A stretch of DNA of 64,000 bases from Phoebastria nigripes (GCA_035582835.1 JAYKAV010000778.1:3077860-3141859); one strand, 5' to 3'; positions 48,137 to 61,009 are shown, numbered from the stretch's first letter. A program made the numbers and translations. The notes: generated by a model not told the origin, from the letters alone.

Positions 48137-49146
48137 AGAATCCATGTTAATTCTTTAAACTAGCTCTTTCCAGTTAATATTTACATTTCAAGAAAGGAAG
48201 NTTTTAAATTAAGCTTTAGTTTCAAAATTCTTGCTCAGCTCTTAGTATCTCACTATTTTGAAAATAATGGTACCTGCTGAGAGCCAGTAGTTATGAGCCA
48301 CCATCTTTTGTGGCAAGACTGAGAATCAGAGGCTGGAAGAATATGGGAAATGTCATTCACTTTTCAAAATAATTGGTATATGGGTATAGTTCTGAGAACA
48401 TTGTAAGAATGTAGAAAAAAGGAGAGATCATTTTCCCCCAAAGGCTCACGGAGTGAAATCTTAACGCTTTTGGAACTGATACCAAAATTAATGTTAAATA
48501 CAGTGGGGCCAGCAGAATAGTCGGCAAAAAGAGACAAACACAGGTAAGTAGTCTTATTTTAATTAACTAGAAATCTGTCAAAGAATTCAAGCATCAAGGA
48601 CGACTTTTAAAAGTAATAAGGCACCTCATTTTGTGACTCTGCACATCTTTCAGGTTCAAAACCCACTGGTTTCATGTCCTCAGGAGCATCTTTGTGGACT
48701 TTTTAATGCAGTTGAANGGAAAAAAAATCAACAAAAACATTCATGATTATTTTCTTTTGCTGTTGCATTTCATGACTTTGTGTTAGATATCTGTATAAAA
48801 GACATTTTTAGCTGAACCATATATTCAGCTCAGTGATGCTTTTCTGTTTGTAAAACTCTTGAAAAAGTCTCAAGTAGCAGAGCTGAGATTTTCTGAGTTA
48901 CAGAATTTCAAAGATTAGCTTGTTGATACGCAGAACTTCGTTGCATTTTCTGAAAATGAAAGAAAAGGAGAAATTAGGGTCGTAGTTCTGGATCTTGTTA
49001 ACAAAGCCATCAGATAAAACAGATGTAAAACTGTCTGTAGGACAGGAACCAACTTCTGTAGCCCTCCAGTATACCAGTCCCCTGAGGTCTGCCATTTCTC
49101 AAAAATTGGGTTTGACATTTTGATGCTGTGAATAAGTTAAGTTCTA

Positions 49147-49202
49147 GAAAAGAGGGGGAAAAAAAAAGAGGGGGTTGAAAAGTAAAGAGATGGAAGGAGG
49201 AG
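49147..49202 (+). repeat. Polypurine tract with two AGAGGGGG words
   Basis: AGAGGGGG occurs on both sides of a nine-A run, and the tract continues purine-rich to 49202. Near-mirror symmetry around the A run could allow triplex DNA. Confidence 0.6.
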
Positions 49203-52069
49203 TTACTAAGTTGCTTGTAAGGTAGTTCACAGGTACCTGCAGGAGGTGAGAAGGTGGTTTCTAAAAGCGTGAGGGGAGGACAGAGAGCCCTGGGTAGATG
49301 CGCTGAGCTGGCACGGCAGAGGAAGAAAGAAAATTTTCCTGACAGAGTTNTTATGGAAATATATTTATTAGCTCTTCCCTGCTAGACACATGTAAGGTCT
49401 ACTTTGCCCAACCACCCCAGCCATGCTTTTCCATTCTGATGAACTTTAGGCCTTAAGCCAAGTTAAGAGTGCCTTAAAAAGCTCCCTTGAGTTGCTGCTC
49501 TCTGGCACAAAGCCGATTACAAACTCTGCTCAACAGTTTTGACACCCTTGTACTGAGCCAGCGTGTGTCTGAAGGCAGCAGGAAGAAACGGCTCCGTAAG
49601 CCTTTCCCACTGTCACTCCCGAGTGAGTTTGTCANGTCCAGGGGTGGAACCGCCCTTCCATTAGTAACATGCCGGCACTCAAAGGGGTGCTTCACACAGT
49701 CTGTAACTCAGCACAATGGAAGCATATTTCATACTTTTAGAAAGTGCTGTTACCTGCTTTAGCGTTAANGCCTCAGTCTGTCTTTGCTGTGTCAGTATTG
49801 ACTTGCTTCTCGTTAAAAACGAATAAATAAAGGGCAGTGCGTGCCCACAGGTGTCTCCTTCTCCCTAAGTTTNACAAGATGAAAACTTACAGCTGGGCCA
49901 TATGATTTCACTAATAGTACTGTAATTGCGTTCTCTCTGATTCCAAGATCTAAAAAGAAAAATGAGGCATGAGAAAGAACCAACTGATGAAGCCTGATGT
50001 TCACTAAACAGTGCTTTGTTAAACCAGACATCAGTATTTACTGGGCATCTATCTGAAANGTAAAGGTGAGAGAGCACAGTAACACTACTATCAGGTTGCC
50101 AGTTTGGATTCAGTTAACTTGTGTTAAAGTTTTCTTGCTGTTCCACACCTCATCTTCCCTGAAATTATCATCACCCCTTCCCTGAAATCACCAGCCTCTC
50201 AGAGATGTCAGTGTAGCTGCATGTGTAGTCTCTCCATAAGCCAGTTCTGCCGAACTGAGCTGTTAGTTAACCCCTATTACTAGAAGTGTTTTAGCTGTTG
50301 GATTCATTTAGGCAGAACTGGGTTAGAAGCAATTAACGCATGCCATTACTTGACAGTTTGGAGAAGCCTGTAACCTCCAGTAGTGATGAAATGGGCTATG
50401 GGACCACATGGGCAAGTTGCATTCGTAAATACTGAGAAAGTAATATAATTATTATACCTGAAAGACTGACAGTGTTGCTGTTCTACCTGCTACTTCTTAG
50501 ACGTGGCAGAATCAGACTTGCAGTTACGCTCATAATTTTCTGTTGCATTAAGAAAGTAATCTTCTATCAAGAAGGGGTGTTGTGTAACTCTGGAGCAGTC
50601 AGTGGCTAAAACCTCGGCAGGTTACCTTTTTGCTCATTAGGTAGAGAAAACAGTGGTCATAAGTGTTTTACTAAACAGTAAAAGTAAGGGAGTCAAACAG
50701 AACTAAGATGAGGTGAGCTACAAAAGGTTACAGCATCTTAAATTGTGTGAAACTTTCATTGAGTATGTGAGAGAGAATGAGATTGGAAGAGACATCATAA
50801 GCCATGCATTTTTCCCCATTTTTAATAACCTATTGATATGTGAACNAAAAGGTGTCCATATTTTTATGTATGACATTATTTTCAAATTTGACCATGAGAA
50901 GGGGTTTTGGTGTCAGCTGCTAGAAGAAGAAAAGACTTAAGTGCACAAAAGAGTTTGAAAACCAGAAATGTGTGTCCATGAACCAGGAGGTAACCTTTAA
51001 AAAACTACAGAAGTTTTAAACTTCAGTATTTAGGGCACTGCAGTATTAATGCAGCCAGAGGATAGTATTATAAATGCAAATACTATCTAGTATAGGATAG
51101 TAAAGTCTAGAAAAAGTCTAAATTTATTTTAAAAATAAACCTGATTTTTCAGTGCAGAATTGTATTTGCGCTTTTAACTTGATGAACTCTTTATGAACAG
51201 TTACATGAAGGTGAATATTTTTCCTAATTACACTATATTTTTTCATTTTCTCAGTCCAGATCCTTTTTGTCAAGCTTTCACTGGGCTGTCCAACCTGTGT
51301 GGCTGCACAAATTGGGGCAACTTCTCCCATCCTGAGACAGGAGCTATAGAAGGTGAGATAGCATTGAACATGGAAAGGAAATGAAGTGCTCCTGTCACAT
51401 GGGAGACTTTCATACAGCCTAAAAGATAAATATAAAACAAAAAACTAATTCATTAGGTGCAGACACTTGGAAGCATATTAGCATTTTCATGTTTACTTAG
51501 ACTCATGAGTAATTAGTTTAGTTGCTGTAAACTTCTCCCAAGGGAATAAATTACTGAAAAAAATCCCTTCCCAAATACTGTATTTAGTGAGGTAAACCAG
51601 CAGATCTTAAAAGAACCGCAGCAATCCAGAAGAAATGGCACATTCTCATGTAAAGCATTATCCCATTTTTTCCCACCAGGAAAATGGTTCTGAAACAGGA
51701 AGAAAAGGAATATAACTCCAAGAAAAAGAGGCTGCTTCTGACATTTTAAATCAGTATTTAAGCATGGAGGTGGTAGGACATTGGCTTGCCTCTGAAGGTG
51801 GCTAAAGGACATATGAAAACCAGGCAAAGATACTAATTTTGCATTACAGTTTCTTCTAAGCAACATAATCCCATGTATGTCCCACTGACAATATGCACTG
51901 TCTTGTGTATGTCCAGATTGATTAAAATGTAATTCTGGGCATCAAGTATGGTGCATTACAGAAGGGTAAGAATAGTGAAAGATCCGATCCTGGGGATCTT
52001 TTTGAAAAATTGTGTTTCTGGCTGATAATTCTGCCTTGAAGAATGAAAAAAAAAAATGTTCTAAAAGTT

Positions 52070-52102
52070 ATACACACACACCCCACCCCCTCCCCCCCCC
52101 CC
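52070..52102 (+). repeat. CA then C-rich simple repeat
   Basis: A short (AC)n run passes into a C-rich tract with runs of four, five and twelve C residues. The complementary strand is G-rich and could form a quadruplex. Confidence 0.75.
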
Positions 52103-52543
52103 ATTTTAAGAAAAGCAATTAAACACAAACCTAGTCTAGGACTTACTGAGCGGAGCGCCTGACCACGTGTTTAAGACCCGGTGACAAGAGCAGCATTTCA
52201 GCACGTGTGTTGAAGTGTATATGCTTTGGTGGGTACAAGAACTGTTTCTTGAGCTGACAGCAGTGGCAGGAGAAAGGAAAAAAAACCTGCCCCCCACCTT
52301 GGGAGGGCTGCGTTTCTTTGTTCTTCTGTGTATTACATTTTGTAGTTGTGTCCGAGTTCTATGAACAGATGTGTTTTTATAAACCTAAATAAACAACCCA
52401 GAGAGCACATAAACACCTGGGATGGCTAGCAAACGGGTGGTCATCTGTTTGAGCCTTCAATTGCATTTTCTCTATAATTAGTTATCTAATTGCTTGTCCA
52501 GAGTTGTGGCTAATGTATTTAAACATTTAATTAATTCTACTTT

Positions 52544-52556
52544 AAAAAAAAAAAAA
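52544..52556 (+). repeat. A13 homopolymer
   Basis: Thirteen A residues following an AT-rich TTTAATTAATT stretch. Confidence 0.75.
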
Positions 52557-52856
52557 TCAAACAACCGTTTTCAGTTGTTTGTCCTTTTTTCTTCATTTGT
52601 GGAATGTCAAACTATCACACTACTGAACTATTACGAGTTTTATTTATGGACTACATTATGACTTCATTCTGGATATGTCCGTAGAAGGACATATGATACC
52701 TAATTATTTCTCAGGCTAAATAAGGAAATAACGAGTATCAGTTGCAACTAGGTTAAGCATTGTGGCCAGTGGTAGGCAGGGCAGGAATACCTCAAGAGTA
52801 ACTCCAAGGCTGGGGAGAGAGCTGGGACATAGTAGCTAGCCATGATTTTTATTCTG

Positions 52857-52893
52857 GTTTTTTTTGTTGTTTTTTTGTTTTTTGTTTTTTAAT
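52857..52893 (+). repeat. T/G low-complexity tract
   Basis: Runs of seven to eight T are separated by single G or GTTG words. Similar T/G tracts lie at 43363-43400 and 62887-62906. Confidence 0.75.
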
Positions 52894-54239
52894 TAAGAAA
52901 TGGGCCCCATTGACTTGTAACAGTATGTTCAACTTTCTGAAAGCTGAATTTGGAGAGGGAGCTTAGACTTACTGGTTTTGTGAGACACTTGGCAAACTTC
53001 TGGTAGTGGGTAAGATTTTAATATTCACCTGTGAGAGAATTCTGATACTACGAGGTGCCCAAAGAACCTTGCAAATGTGCCTTTTTCCCCTTTGTGTGGT
53101 GTAGATGATGGTGTTCACAGCGTTAGTAAGACTGGGACCATGGGACAGGGCAGTTGCATGTTGCCTGATCCCCAGATGCACACCCTTGTGTTTCTGAAGC
53201 CATGGCTGCTCGGGGCTTTGGCTGAACTGCTGTTCTTCCTCTTCTCAAATCGTCTTCTCTCATCCATGTTTAAAGCTCTATTTGTGCTTTCATTTTTGCT
53301 CAACTCCAGGGTCCCTGTGGACATGCCCTTTCTCCCTTCCTCCCCATGCCAGAATGTGGATATCCCTCACTGCCCATTCTTCCCACGTTTCCTCTTATTT
53401 CCTCTTTTGTCAGGGATCTGTGAAGCCGCCACAAATCCGACCTTTCCTTCCCTTTGTCTAGGATATGTCATCCTGTGGCCAGCACTTTTAACTCCACGGT
53501 GACAGAGAAGAGAGACCGGGCAAGCTGCTGCTCTGTTATTCAAGCTGCACAGTAAAATCAAAGGCACGTAGAAAAGCATCACTAACGATTTTTACAAGTC
53601 TGTCCAATATTAATGTAACTTGAAAAGAACTGCAATTTTGCTTTGAAGACCACTTCGAATGTTGATCAGTATTTCTAGAATTAACTGAACTTTGGGGAAA
53701 ACTCACAGGGTTTACAGATTTTGGTTTTGTCTTTAAAATGGTAAGCCACATTCAATCTGTGTTATAGTCACTGGAGAGTCTGAGTGAAAAACAAAGACTG
53801 AGGAGGGCACCTCATAATAATTAAGAAATACTCCCAGCTGCTGAATGATTTTCAGGACAAATGGCAGGGAACTGATACGTCNGTGACACTGCGAGGTCAA
53901 GTGTACCCTCCCAAGCCCATCTGGCAGTAAGTAGTATTAAGAACACTTGTTACTGTGTTCAATGTAAAACATGAAAAACTCATGTATTCTGGGAATAGGA
54001 CTACTCAGGTTGCAGACTGAAGATCTTAGGGCATAAAAAGTATTGGATTAGATACTATTCTCTGCTTTAGTCTAACACATAAATGCTTTATTGTGGTCAA
54101 ACTCAACTCTTGGATTCAGGGTCAGTATCAAACAAATCAAACTCAGAGATACCAAACAAAAGCAAAAAGAAACCTCATCCAAAAAACTCACTGACTAGAT
54201 AGATGGAGTTTCATAGGGCACCTCTGCATGGACCAGTGC

Positions 54240-54460
54240 AATGCTGTGCCAAGAAATCGGCTCAGGTCCAGAAAGCAGCCGCAACCCCCTTGGCATCTGC
54301 AGGGGCTGTGCAGTGCCATGGCCAGCGCTCCTTCTGCAGGCGCTGAAGAGATGCTGCTCCCTGTTCAGCCACATCGTGTACCCACAGCGTGCGTGGGTTA
54401 AGGAGATGGGTAAAGGAAAGAAAGCCAAAACAAAGTCTTAAGCCGCAAATAATGAAACGT
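54240..54460. other. GC- and CpG-richer pocket
   Basis: Nine CpGs occur in about 220 bases, against very few in the flanks. Frames of 66 to 77 codons on both strands lack recognisable domains. It may be a small regulatory element or a decayed GC-rich insertion. Confidence 0.3.
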
Positions 54461-55485
54461 ACAAAATGTTGGGATTAGGAAAAAAATGAAGTCCAAGTAA
54501 AACTGGCAGGACTAACTCACTGAACTATTAAAACTGGGGACTAGAACACTGTCCAGTTAATTCCTTCTGGTAGACCTATCAAAATCAAAAACACTTTATC
54601 GTCAGTTCATTGTCTGTTAAGTTTGTAACTGTAGTGACACAATAAGGAGGAACAGTGGTGTGTTGCAGAGCTTAGCAGGTGTATCAAAGGACCAGTACTC
54701 ACAGACTGTGAACCTGGTAATTACAGTATAATTAATTTTTCATAGGTTTAAAATATGATATCTATATAAAATGTAAATTTACCTTTATTCTTAACCATTA
54801 GTTAATTAGTATAGCCCCACTTTGAGAAGGATATGAACAAGTTACGAGGGAAATGACTTGTCTAACTTGTATTTCTCTGGCCTAAATCTTATAGTTGTAT
54901 CTAATATTAGAAATAATGAAATACAGAAGTCTGCTTTTCAGAAAACTATCAGAGAAAATGAAAAAAGTGAACATGCAAGTCAGCAGACAAAAGGGGCAGG
55001 CTGTAAACACAGCAGAAGGAAATACGTCTGAGCAAGAAGATGGGCTCAGTGACTGAGGTAGGCTACAAGATCATTGGTGATGATGAGAATTAGATCATTT
55101 GGGAAGAGCTATAGAAATTCTGCAGTAGGCAATTACAGATTCACCTTTCAAGAGGATGAATTCCTTTCAAATCCTTGTTACCCAGAGACTCCAGATCTGT
55201 AATATGAGATTTTATATTCTTTCTAAAGCTCTTCAATGATAGTTAAGAGTTAACTCTGAAGGCTCTTGCTATCTACAGAGAGATCCCATTCATCCTTGAA
55301 GCCTGCTGAACCATTAGCTTCAGTAATATGTTGCAGTAGTTAGATGAAAACTGCCTTAAGAATAGAAACAAAAAGGAGAACCTTTAGGAACTTAAAAAAC
55401 TCGGGATTGATTTTGGTATGTACTTAACTCACAATGACACTGGCAAATAACATTTCATTAGAGAAAATATAACTAGGTCTCAGCA

Positions 55486-55507
55486 CCCCCCCAAAAAAAA
55501 AAAAAAA
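55486..55507 (+). repeat. C7-A15 tract
   Basis: Seven C residues run directly into fifteen A residues (55493-55507), followed by CC and AAACC words. It is low-complexity DNA. Confidence 0.75.
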
Positions 55508-55669
55508 CCAAACCACCCTTGCAGTGATTTCTATGGAATTTAGATCAGGAATAAAAAGAGGAAACAACAGAATAAGATGGCTAAAAAAGGATACTGGCTT
55601 TCCAAACTCTGAAATAGCTCCCAGCTAACTGGTGAGATGATAACAAAGATGCTACACAGTAGCTTCAGT

Positions 55670-55930
55670 GGTGTGGAAAAGACAGAGAGCTAGATTAATT
55701 TGCCCAAACCCAGGCATCCAGCATCAGGGACGATGGTCTGCAGTACATCAGCGGGCTGCTGCCAGGGGACAATGGACCCACACCATGGGTACCAGCCCCA
55801 GGTACCCTCAGGGGCTGTGTCCATGTGGAGCTGGTGGCCACCTCCTGTTCCTGGTGGAGCCGGAAGCCGCTCAGAACAAGAGATGAACCCAGATAATTTC
55901 CTCTGGTTATCTATATATCGGACTAATGAT
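55670..55930. other. GC-richer pocket
   Basis: A GC-rich segment has a TGGTACCAGCC-like word near 55787 and a related GGTACCC word at 55802. Two overlapping plus-strand frames of 72 and 79 codons lack domains. It is possibly an old repeat that I do not recognise. Confidence 0.25.
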
Positions 55931-56600
55931 CAGTATTAGGTGATATTAAAGAAGCAGTTTCACTGCAGTAAGCGGCTGTGATTCCCATAGGTAAAACACT
56001 GAATATTCTGCAGAAATTTCTGCACTTGATTATTTCAAGCTGTTTACACAGTTAGGTGCAAAATCAAATACAAGAAGTTGATTCTGTACTGAACTATTTA
56101 CCTGAAGCCATTTGGTGATGATCGCTAATACTCATTACTCAAGGTAAAGCTCATTGCATTGCTTTATTTCTGTCGTCATAATGAAATACTGCTTTGCTTC
56201 AGATCTGAAGTGTGGCATAAGCTTACCTTCTTTCTGACAGATGTTCTTCTGGATGTAACTGCTTCTTTATGCCATTCACCACTGAGCTATATGTATTATT
56301 TTTTCTGTCTCTTTTTTTTTTTCCCTCTTTTTTTTTCTAGTTTAATTAATATGATCACCTGGCTTATCAGAAATGACCTGTGCAATACACATGGATCACC
56401 TTTTTCAGTTGGTAAGCTTATATTATGTAGCAGCTTAAGGCATTGTGCAACAGCCCACAGTATTAAAATAGGGCTGGCAATTTTCAGGGTATTAATCTGC
56501 TGGCATAATAAAATAAATCAGAAAAGATTTGATAGGGTAAAACTTTGTTCTTTCATCCCATTTCCAGCTGTTAGGATTTCAAAATGCTTTTGGCTATGGC

Positions 56601-56632
56601 TGCTTTCAGTGCTGGCTGCTTTCAGTGCTGGC
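56601..56632. repeat. Perfect 16-base tandem duplication
   Basis: TGCTTTCAGTGCTGGC is present twice head to tail at 56601-56616 and 56617-56632 without a mismatch. It is consistent with recent slippage. Confidence 0.9.
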
Positions 56633-57034
56633 TCTCCAGGCATCCTTATTCCAGTCTCTTAGGTGGAGAAGCCAAAGGAGTGGAGAGGGGAATTGTCTGA
56701 AGCCATTGAAAAAAGTCTGTCAAAACAGCGCAGGATTTTGTGATCTTAATGGTGAAAGATCTCACCTGACTTAAAGGCAACTGTCTGGGGACTGGCAAGN
56801 GGGGCCAGAGAGACAGGACAAGTGCGTAGATGTAGGTTGTAGGTACGTGGGTGTTTAATTGACGAAAAGCTGCAATTCTGTGGCCAGAGTCCTGTGAAGA
56901 CACATTTTGTGTATCTAAAGCTCGTAATGGTTCCAAAAATCTTTAAACTATTTAATTAAAGAAGAAGCTATAGCTTTAGAAAACCGAGATTTTTTTCTAC
57001 AGTTGCAACTTCCAGAGGTTTAAGTGGAGAACAT

Positions 57035-57051
57035 GGGGAGGGGTGGGGGGG
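57035..57051 (+). repeat. G-rich tract with quadruplex potential
   Basis: Four G, one A, four G, one T and seven G occur in a row. The last run can supply two G-triplets, so an intramolecular G-quadruplex with single-base loops is possible on the plus strand. There is no nearby gene to regulate in this window. Confidence 0.55.
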
Positions 57052-58109
57052 CAACGAGAGAAGTTAGCCATGACTTAAGTACTCGTTACTTTGAAGATGC
57101 AGTTCCCGCTTTGTGTCTGCCTAACGCAATTCACAGTGGGAAGACAGACGTTTTGCCTGCACCACGACAGCTTTTGAAAAGGCAGATACCTTGGGCTGTC
57201 TTGTGTTATTTTTATTTTATAATTAATCATTAACTGATGCCCTTTATAAAATAAAAATCAGGCACAGCAGCTGGGTTATTTGCCTTTGAAAAGCTGTTAC
57301 TATGCACACAGCATGCCTTTCTTCTTGTCACTAATAATATCACAAAGATGTAAGGAGGGGAAACGCTACACTGACATCATGTCATGTCCAGTACAAATGA
57401 AAGTGCCATAAACATTCGAAAAACATATGAATAGGAACAGCTTCATTGACAAATGCTTCCACTGGGCCATCATGAAGGATGATATGGAATGCGTGGTTAG
57501 TACGCACAGATAGAGGCTCAGGAAATATTTCGATAGAACTGTCAAGCTATTTTTTAAATTTGTTTCTCTTTGCAAGTCACCTATTTACCTCCACGGTTTT
57601 CCTATTTTTGTTCCTCAAAGGGCAATTTTGTACCTCAAAGAGGTAGAACTCCTTAGTGGATATAATTCTGCAGCAAGACCTGAGCCCCTAACAGCATCTG
57701 TCCCAATAATGTCAGTGCCCACTTTGGCCCAGTAAATGTATATGAAACCATAACGCGCCTGAGAGTCAATGTAAATTCTGCCTTAATTAACTATGCTGAC
57801 CCTGTGAGAAACATTAGCATATAAAACGTGTGGGAGAGGCACCGATTTGAAAACCACACCATATAATAAAATACAAGCTCCCACTGAAGTCAGACCGAAG
57901 TCCTTTAAGTTCAGTAAGCTGTCCCCAAAGGTGGCTGGGAGTGGGTGCTTAATGGAAGAGAAACTGAAAATTGGTGTAGTCATCCTCCAGCACCCTTCCA
58001 GATCTCACTGGTAACATTTTGAAGCCTGGAAATGAATTCAGGATTTCAGCAGCAATTTGAACATATATTACAACTGATTCAGAGAGGCCAAGTGAATGTA
58101 TGGGTAACT

Positions 58110-58145
58110 AGGTGCACACACATATATATATGTATACTTGTGTGC
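58110..58145. repeat. CA/TA/TG microsatellite with dyad symmetry
   Basis: A CACACACA run leads to TATATATATG and then TATACTTGTGTG, so the tract is roughly self-complementary. Confidence 0.65.
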
Positions 58146-59442
58146 AGGGGTATATTTAAATACACGAGAAGCATTCTAAAGAGAAAAGGAAAGTGAGCAT
58201 GAAGGAAAAGCAAGCATATGTGCACATGGCTAATTCAAGGCTTCACAACAGTGTGAGAAATGGCAATGGTATCACCCCAATAATCCTTTGGGATTCGGTT
58301 TTATGCTGCTGGTGACAGCAGCAGAGCACTGAGTTATCAGCAAGAATTCAGGTGTGGCAGTCAAAGGTTGGTAGCATCCTGGGGGTTGATGGGAGCCAGT
58401 GTAGTCAAGGAAGTTTTAAAGTCTTTTGAGCAGAATAAAAAGTTTGCAATGGGGTCAATGGATTTGGGAGCCTGCATAAAGGAGAAGGTGAGTGGGATGT
58501 TGAGGACAAGGTCCTATGAGAAGCTTTAGGAGTCACTCCTTCCCTAGGAGCTTTTTCTGTTTTTCGCAAATCGATGTGGGATGGACACCTACCACCCTCC
58601 CAGCTGCCTTCTTCCATGACGAACAACCACCACCCTCAGTCCCTGGCAGAGATGACCTCCCTCTCCTCCTGGAGGCCTCACCTGCCTTCTTGCTCTGTGC
58701 CTGCCGCTCGGGGGGGACACGAAGAAGGGGCTGAGGAACCACAGAGTGGGATTTTGAGACCCTGCTTCACCATGTGTTGGGAAGATACCTGTGTCCTCCT
58801 TGCTTGCCTGATCCTCGGTGCATTCTAACTTGCTCTTCTCAACTGTTTCTTTCAGATATGTGTGACACACAAAAAATCCTAGAAGTGTGTAATATATTTA
58901 ATTATAAAATAGCCTAGTCTATCTCTCTGGATACTTTTTATATTGTTAAATAAGATTAAAGTGTGATTGATGATCTCCAGATCCAAATCTGGATTTCTAA
59001 ACTATCCAACTGCATCTACAGCCCTGTTGTAAGAGCACCCTGTCATCAAATGCCACATCTTTTCAAGGCAGCTCACATATTTCTAAAGCTCTCCTTAGTA
59101 ATTAAATGACTTTATCACTATTATAACAAATGTCACTCATAATGTTAATGAAAACATTAGGCTAGTGTTTCAACTAAAGCTTAGCAGAGGATGTTAGTAT
59201 ATTTCGGATTCTCTGTTCTAAAATTTTTGCCTTTTTTTTTAATGGGAAACCTAATTTGAATATAGAATATGCAGGTTTTAAAAAGTTGCTTAGCATTTGA
59301 ATGTTTCTTTTTTTTTCCCTGCGGTGGCCTTTTCAGATCTTTTCTTAACACATTTAATACAAAAGTCAGTCATCAAGAGTAATACATAAAAAAGATGGAT
59401 GAAGAGATGTAGAACATTAATATATGTTGGTGGTGGTAAACT

Positions 59443-59454
59443 TGACAGCTGTCA
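59443..59454. promoter_or_regulatory. Perfect TGIF/MEIS/PKNOX-type palindrome
   Basis: TGACAGCTGTCA is a perfect 12-base palindrome that equals the known dimeric recognition sequence of TALE homeodomain proteins (TGIF, PKNOX and MEIS families). Its centre is also a CAGCTG E-box usable by bHLH factors. It sits in AT-rich, non-repetitive DNA (59090-59540) containing several TAAT words. Confidence 0.5.
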
Positions 59455-59778
59455 GCTTTGCCTGTGTGCATTTATCTCGTACTCTGTATTATTTATTCAT
59501 CTGAAACACACTTGAAAATGAAGCAGATGAAAGGTGATGTAAGGTAAATTAAGCCTGTTTAGGGCAACTAGAGATCAGAACTGGATAAAATACTTGCACG
59601 AGCAGAGCACCTGGGTATTGGTGGCTGCTTCCATACATTAAGTGTTTCACTTAAAAACATGACTCAAATTATTCAAGAGTAGCTAGCATCTCTAGCTGCA
59701 AAGCATCTTTAGTTTATTCTTCTGAGTGTGCACATAATAAATATTTTATGTTTTAAACTCTGAGTCTTCAAATGATTG

Positions 59779-59822
59779 AAGGCGGCAAAAGGAGAAAAAA
59801 AGAAAGCAAGCGAAGAAGCAGC
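59779..59822 (+). repeat. Purine-rich tract
   Basis: GGCGGCAAAAGGAGAAAAAAAGAAAG and following bases are almost all purine. On the minus strand this gives the phenylalanine/cysteine-rich frame that I reject as a gene. Confidence 0.55.
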
Positions 59823-61009
59823 AATCTAAAGAGAAAGATGGGTGCATCCAAGATACATTTATTGCAGGATTCACCTTGTAAAGAAACACCACACCCACAT
59901 AAAGAGAATGGGAAAATACAGCGCAGGTGAGGATACTTAGGCTAAGCAGCTGTGTCGTGGTACAAACAGGCCAAATGGTGCTTAAGCATTCCTGCATATC
60001 TATTTATGCTGAGCTAGATCACAAAGTAAAACTAGTAGAGTTTCAAATTTTCTCATCTTGTGTTTGAATTGTATTTGATTTCATGTAGCTTAGCTCAAGG
60101 CAATGGAATTGTTTGGGGTATCCATATTTTTCAGCTGCTGGTGGGTGTTGAGCTGGTATATTGCCATTGCTGCTAGATGTTGCATGAAGGATGGTGGGTT
60201 GACCTCTATCTGCATAGCTTTATGCTGTGAAGTGTTCTTACCACTATGATTTGCATTCCCCTTGCTCAATTTTATCCCTGTTAAATGGTAGTAAATGGCC
60301 TGGGAAACCTGGGTAGAGTTGTTTTAATCATAACAACCAAGGACTCTGGCTTGAAAAAATCAACATTAAATGCTTCGAGCTGGATTTCTTTTTAAATGGC
60401 CGGTTAACTAATCCAATTAAGGGCTCCTGTACTTATTATTTTGCTGGTTTATTTGTGTGGGCAGTAGGATTTCAGGTACTATACAGCATACCAGTGATGT
60501 GAGTTTGATTTGTTCTCATCTTTTCTGTCCCCTCCTACCATGTTAGGACGTAGCTGCTCTTCACAGAGCAGTGCTGTCTTAGAAATACATCTGCAAGCTA
60601 GAAGCTAATCAGTAACTCTACAGACTCTGAATGGCTGATTTAATTATAGATCTGGTTAGGTCAATGACTATATTGAGTATTCACAAAACTCAAAACGTAA
60701 ACCAGCTTTTTTATTTGAGTGCTTGGGTTTTTCCTTACAAAAAATCAAGGAAGCCTTTGCTGAGATGACTACAGGTAATAATGGCATTTTTTCAACCCAG
60801 AAGTCTATGGTTAGAGCTCTCTGTCAGGATGTGGGTGCACCAGTGTATCTTTTTTCCTCGGCATTTTGCACATAACACCTTTGGAGCTGGGGAGCCCTGT
60901 CAGCAATAAGTTGATTAGTTTTAAAAGGGTTGTTTCTCTCCGTTTTTGATGAGTCCACCCCAGGTTACATAAAATATGTGAATATTTATTAGAACAGTGA
61001 GAATGAATG

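Larger units (their letters stand above)
47581..54239. other. Unassigned DNA with low-complexity tracts
   Basis: No supported exon. The best frame is 141 codons at 53077-53502 (plus), rich in leucine, phenylalanine and proline because of a pyrimidine-rich stretch. Undetermined single bases are frequent up to 50846. A perfect CAGGTACCTG palindrome (paired ZEB/SNAI-type E-boxes) lies at 49230-49239. Confidence 0.55.

Noticed and set aside
53077..53502. 141-codon plus-strand open frame
   Set aside because: Leucine/phenylalanine/proline-rich composition follows from pyrimidine-rich DNA; no recognisable motif.
56159..56662. 167-codon plus-strand open frame
   Set aside because: It runs through a polypyrimidine tract giving a phenylalanine-rich middle, shows no domain, and has no sign of codon bias. 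It is a chance frame.
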